Assembly (NCBI GenBank): GCA_937875295.1
Contig: CALLXS010000030.1
Coordinates: 1 to 8,815 of the forward strand
Origin: an uncultured bacterium
Lineage (GTDB): Bacteria; Bacteroidota; Ignavibacteria; Kapaibacteriales; UBA2268
Direction: 5' to 3'
Length of the DNA stretch: 8,815 nucleotides
This document shows, piece after piece, positions 5,786-8,815 of the stretch. The translations under genes were made by a program, and so were the position numbers. Numbering within the stretch: position 1 is the stretch's first letter; each line of letters begins with the position of its first letter. The notes below the pieces were generated by a model, which saw nothing but the letters and a program-made list of their open reading frames with translations, searched no databases and was not told the origin of the DNA.

Positions 5786-6949
5786 ATGCCAAATTCAATT
5801 AAAAAAGATAAGTTAAATAATCCTTTAGTCAGTAAACCATTGGTATTAGTTGTAGATGATAATCCAAACAATATTCAAGCTGTGGGAGCAAATTTGATTA
5901 ATCATAATATTAGCATTTCAATGGCTGATAGTGGGAAAAAAGCTCTAAAATCAATTTCAATTAAGAAACCAGACCTAATACTCCTAGATATAATGATGCC
6001 CGAATTAGATGGATTTGAAGTAGCAAGATTAATTAAAGAAAATCCTGACACAAAAGATATTCCAATAATTTTCATTACAGCAAAAGCATCAGCTGAAGAT
6101 ATTGTAGAGGGATTTGAAAAAGGAGCTGTCGACTATATTACTAAACCGTTTAATCCTTCTGAATTAATTTCAAGAGTAAATACTCACCTTAAATTAAAAA
6201 AATTTCAAGATGTAATTAATTTAAGAAACAAAGAACTAGAAAACCTAAATATAGAATTAAATGAATTAATAGGTATCACTGCTCATGATTTAAAAAATCC
6301 AATATATAATATTCGATTATTAGCTAAAACATTGCAGGAAAATGACATTTCAAAAGAAGATACTGATGAGTTTATTAATGATATTGTTATCACTTCTGAT
6401 AAAATGCTCGAACTCATAAAAAATATTTTGGAAGTAAATTCAGCTGAGCAAGGGAAAATAAAAGTCAACTTAACGGACACCGATATTAAGGTAATTACAG
6501 AACATATAATTAAAAATTATTTTGACAGAGCTTCAGCAAAAAATATTAATATACATTTCGATGCAAATAATTTCAATACTACTGTATGGACAGACGAAAA
6601 ATATTTTACTCAAATAATTGATAATCTACTATCAAATGCCGTAAAATACTCTGAATATGGTAAAAATGTGTGGGTGACGATTACAAACGATGAAAAAAAT
6701 GCCTTTATATCTATAAAAGATGAAGGACCCGGTCTAAGCGAGGAAGATCAAAGCAAAATGTATTTGAAATTTACAAGATTAACCCCTAAACCCATTGGAG
6801 ACGAATCATCAACCGGCTTAGGATTATCTATAGTAAAAAAATATGTTGAACTAATAGATGCCGATATAATTTTGCATTCAGAATTAGGGAAGGGTTGCGA
6901 TTTTATTCTTGAAGTCCCATTGAAAGGTAACGCAGAAGAGGAATTATAA
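5786..6949 (+). CDS. Response regulator-histidine kinase hybrid (REC-HisKA-HATPase)
   Basis: This 387-residue cytoplasmic protein joins a receiver domain to a complete kinase core. The receiver (about 18-135) has acidic Asp24/Asp25, phospho-acceptor Asp68 (LILLDIMMP), Thr98 and Lys120 (TKPF). A short coiled-coil-like linker (about 136-160) leads to the dimerisation helix with the H-box HDLKNP, phosphorylated His167. The ATPase domain carries the N-box around Asn284 (DNLLSNAVKYS), the G1 box DEGPGL (312-317) and the G2 box STGLGLSIV (342-350). All catalytic residues are intact. There are no membrane segments and no PAS or GAF sensor, so the receiver is likely its input, taking phosphate from another kinase. 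No partner regulator or output domain is adjacent. It probably works as a relay in a larger phospho-network. The ATG is preceded by A-rich sequence without a Shine-Dalgarno site. It is monocistronic and convergent with the C69 gene. Family call firm; target unknown. Confidence 0.96.
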   Translation: MPNSIKKDKLNNPLVSKPLVLVVDDNPNNIQAVGANLINHNISISMADSGKKALKSISIKKPDLILLDIMMPELDGFEVARLIKENPDTKDIPIIFITAKASAEDIVEGFEKGAVDYITKPFNPSELISRVNTHLKLKKFQDVINLRNKELENLNIELNELIGITAHDLKNPIYNIRLLAKTLQENDISKEDTDEFINDIVITSDKMLELIKNILEVNSAEQGKIKVNLTDTDIKVITEHIIKNYFDRASAKNINIHFDANNFNTTVWTDEKYFTQIIDNLLSNAVKYSEYGKNVWVTITNDEKNAFISIKDEGPGLSEEDQSKMYLKFTRLTPKPIGDESSTGLGLSIVKKYVELIDADIILHSELGKGCDFILEVPLKGNAEEEL

Positions 6950-6996
6950 GCTCATATCTTAAAAACATTATATATTTATATAAATTATATATAAAG

Positions 6997-7026
6997 AAAA
7001 AGGTCAGTGAAATACTGACCTTTTTT
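6997..7026. terminator. Bidirectional intrinsic terminator between convergent genes
   Basis: AGGTCAGT (7001-7008) and ACTGACCT (7014-7021) form an 8-bp stem with a 5-base loop. The stem is flanked by AAAA before and TTTTT after, which can lengthen it. On the plus strand it ends in a run of six T (7021-7026), closing the kinase transcript 48 bases after its stop. On the minus strand it ends in five T then CTTTAT, closing the C69 peptidase transcript 45 bases after its stop. Confidence 0.88.
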
Positions 7027-7070
7027 ATTTGAAAATTTATAATTTGAGAATTTTTACTCTTTTATTTCTT

Positions 7071-8732
7071 TTACTTTTTCTTATTTTTCTTTGGTTGTAC
7101 CCAATCTTCTTTGTAGTAGTCAGGACGCTCTTTCACAACTGCTTTGTAATATTCTTGATCGTAGTAAGAGCTTTTTGGATGTCTACCATTATCAATATTG
7201 ACATCGTTAACATAACCATCATTAAATTTAACTACTAAAAATTTCCATAATTTTAACCATCTGCCTACAGTATTTTCAGACTGATTTATAGAATATTTTG
7301 TAATATAATCAACAGCTTTATTTTTATCAGTTTTATAAAAATCTAAAGCTCTTTTCTCAATAATTGGTTGATTATCGAAATATTCATTTTCGATTTCACT
7401 TTGTAATTGTTGTAAATCACCAATTGCTAAATTATATTTAGAATAAACTAAATTGGATACTAAATTAAATACCCAGAATCCACTTTCGAGACTAAATTCT
7501 GAAATTGCATATTTTGAGAATATTTCAGGAGGATATTTCATACCGACATACAAAGGATTATACACCGTTGTATAACTATCATCTACTCCATACCAAAAAA
7601 TACCACCAATTTCATCTGGCATACTTGAGCGGGCTTGAGAACAAAAAGCAAAAGCTGTTTGCTGAGTAGAAATTGGTCTTTCCCAAATATATTTAGTATT
7701 TGTGTCGCCATCTAATTTCCAACCGAGTGGTTTCCAACGGTATGGGCATCCGTAAGGACCAGCAGCTAACCCTTTAGTCATATCAAATTCGGTACCTTCG
7801 AAATGGTCTCGCATAAGATTTATAGCATCCTTGACACTTAATTTTTTATCAGGTTTTACGAATAATGGATATGGTTCAGCTCCTACTACACATCTCCAAT
7901 AATCTGAAGAGAAATTTTGAGATGGTGCAGCTCTTCTAAATAAACTCCATACTCTTCCTTCGCATGCAAGAAGACCATTTGGCTCAATTGGATTAAAAGC
8001 ATCTGCGAATTTAAATTCGCCATCTTTTTTAGGATCATAATATTTCATATCTATTGCAAATTGCACAATATCTTTATTGTAAATGCAATTTTCAGGGTCG
8101 TTCATTGGAAATTCGCGAATTCTTGATTGATTAGCGTGAGCACTTATATAACCATCTGGTACTTTTACAGCTACATAATTAATACCTTTTTTTCCAATTC
8201 CCTTTCCGATTAAGTCCATTACCCAAACTTCATTTTTATCACCTATAGAGAATGATTCGCCAGTACTGTGATAACCGTATTCTTCGCACAGATTTATGAT
8301 TATATCAATAGCTTCTCTTGCAGTTTTAGCTCTTTCTAATGTTACATATATTAGACTACCATAATCCATAATTCCCGTAGAATCTTTTAGCTCTTCTCTT
8401 CCTGTAAAGGTTGTTTCGCCGATTGTAACTTGATGTTCGTTCATATTACCAATAACTTTATATGTATGAGCGACTTGCTTTATCTTACCTAAGTATTTAC
8501 CAGAATCCCATTCATATACTTCGAGCAGAGCACCGGCAGGGTGATCTTTAGCTGGTTGAAACCTAAGAGGTTCCATAAATCCACCAGCGTCAGCATTATA
8601 AGTTATCATTATAGATCCATCTGTAGATGCACCTTTAGATACAATTAAATTAGTACAACTATCTACTCTTGTAGGTAGTAAAATAGCAAAAGCAATGATT
8701 GTTAAGGATAAAAATCTATATATTGATTTCAA
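7071..8732 (-). CDS. Exported C69-family dipeptidase (PepD-like, Ntn hydrolase)
   Basis: This 553-residue protein belongs to peptidase family C69, whose members cleave dipeptides with an N-terminal cysteine nucleophile. A signal peptide (about residues 1-25) ends directly before Cys26 in DSCTNLIVSKGASTDGS, the family's opening motif; removing it would expose Cys26 as catalytic residue. Further family segments are TFTGREEL (108-115), SLIYVTLERAKTAREAI (126-142), GESFSIGDKNEVWVMDL (158-174) and GYISAHANQSRI (194-205). The C-terminus is lysine-rich. The residues before Cys26 (V-D-S) do not fit a lipobox, so lipidation is unlikely. The start is TTG at 8732-8730: an AAGGA site (8739-8743) lies six bases upstream, an in-frame stop occurs at 8753-8751, and the first internal Met (42) would remove both signal and nucleophile. 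It appears monocistronic. Probable role: digestion of external peptides or a periplasmic peptide-recycling step. Family call firm; substrate inferred. Confidence 0.94.
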   Translation of the reverse strand: MKSIYRFLSLTIIAFAILLPTRVDSCTNLIVSKGASTDGSIMITYNADAGGFMEPLRFQPAKDHPAGALLEVYEWDSGKYLGKIKQVAHTYKVIGNMNEHQVTIGETTFTGREELKDSTGIMDYGSLIYVTLERAKTAREAIDIIINLCEEYGYHSTGESFSIGDKNEVWVMDLIGKGIGKKGINYVAVKVPDGYISAHANQSRIREFPMNDPENCIYNKDIVQFAIDMKYYDPKKDGEFKFADAFNPIEPNGLLACEGRVWSLFRRAAPSQNFSSDYWRCVVGAEPYPLFVKPDKKLSVKDAINLMRDHFEGTEFDMTKGLAAGPYGCPYRWKPLGWKLDGDTNTKYIWERPISTQQTAFAFCSQARSSMPDEIGGIFWYGVDDSYTTVYNPLYVGMKYPPEIFSKYAISEFSLESGFWVFNLVSNLVYSKYNLAIGDLQQLQSEIENEYFDNQPIIEKRALDFYKTDKNKAVDYITKYSINQSENTVGRWLKLWKFLVVKFNDGYVNDVNIDNGRHPKSSYYDQEYYKAVVKERPDYYKEDWVQPKKNKKK

Positions 8733-8738
8733 TTTATT

Positions 8739-8743
8739 TCCTT
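8739..8743 (-). promoter_or_regulatory. Shine-Dalgarno site that fixes the TTG start of the C69 gene
   Basis: On the minus strand this reads AAGGA, six bases before the TTG at 8732-8730. It is one of the clearest ribosome sites in a window where most genes lack one, and it supports a non-ATG start that leaves the signal peptide and Cys26 intact. Confidence 0.75.
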
Positions 8744-8754
8744 TTAAGTGTTAT

Positions 8755-8782
8755 TAAATAGATGTTAGTTTATTATTTGCAA
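8755..8782 (-). promoter_or_regulatory. Possible promoter of the C69 peptidase gene
   Basis: On the minus strand TTGCAA (8782-8777) and TATTTA (8760-8755) are spaced by 16 bases, with a transcript start expected near 8748, shortly before the ribosome site. Both boxes are imperfect and the sequence is A/T-rich. The window ends at 8815, and no other gene is visible between here and the edge. Confidence 0.3.
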
Positions 8783-8815
8783 TTTAAGAATATTTTTGGA
8801 ATTACTGGAGAAGTA

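Noticed and set aside
6962..6996. AT-only near-palindrome (TATATATTTATATAAATTATATATAA) after the kinase gene
   Set aside because: Simple A/T sequence of this kind is frequent here; the adjacent bidirectional terminator already explains the transcript ends.
7029..7238. 69-codon plus-strand hydrophobic reading frame over the C69 gene 3' end
   Set aside because: The hydrophobicity comes from reading the lysine-rich C-terminus of the peptidase backwards (T-rich codons). It starts right after a terminator and has no ribosome site.
1..8815. Search for a defence system, CRISPR array, prophage, insertion sequence or biosynthetic cluster
   Set aside because: No regularly spaced repeats, transposase, integrase, nuclease-effector or synthase genes are visible; all seven large genes belong to known families.

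Overview
The window is very AT-rich, with intergenic stretches close to pure A/T. It carries seven confident protein genes, no tRNA or rRNA, no insertion sequence and no CRISPR array. Several traits point to a Bacteroidota/FCB-group bacterium, perhaps a Kapabacteria- or Ignavibacteria-like lineage. These are a NdpA-type nucleoid protein close to the Bacteroidota form, a secreted PA-M28-PDZ peptidase, an exported C69 dipeptidase, an ECF sigma factor gene, weak or absent Shine-Dalgarno sites before most genes, and one TAnnTTTG-like promoter element. This placement is inference from gene types and composition.

Positions 1-5354 are transcribed leftward (minus strand). A probable five-gene operon runs from a NdpA/YejK-family protein (5354-4311) to coaD (4311-3796), an M28 metallopeptidase with a PDZ domain (3799-1970), a small Rieske ferredoxin (1923-1507) and an RlpA-like lipoprotein (1477-929). 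The first three genes overlap by 1 and 4 bases, which implies translational coupling; the last two follow gaps of 46 and 29 bases. After a 259-base AT-rich gap comes an ECF sigma factor gene (669-112), closed by a strong intrinsic terminator (58-83). No anti-sigma gene accompanies it.

Positions 5355-5785 are a 431-base gap between divergent transcription units. Most of it is A/T filler. Its middle (about 5484-5650) holds a less AT-biased island with successive inverted repeats, ending in a strong rightward intrinsic terminator that has no rightward gene before it. This is the best candidate for something undescribed: a small structured RNA on the plus strand.

On the right, a plus-strand response-regulator/histidine-kinase hybrid (5786-6949) converges on a minus-strand C69 dipeptidase (8732-7071). 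The two share a bidirectional terminator (6997-7026). The dipeptidase starts at TTG behind a clear Shine-Dalgarno site, and its predicted N-terminal nucleophile Cys26 lies at the end of its signal peptide.

The genes are mainly housekeeping (CoA synthesis, nucleoid), cell-envelope or exported hydrolases, and signalling. I see no defence island, secondary-metabolite cluster or prophage; apart from the RNA candidate the region looks ordinary.
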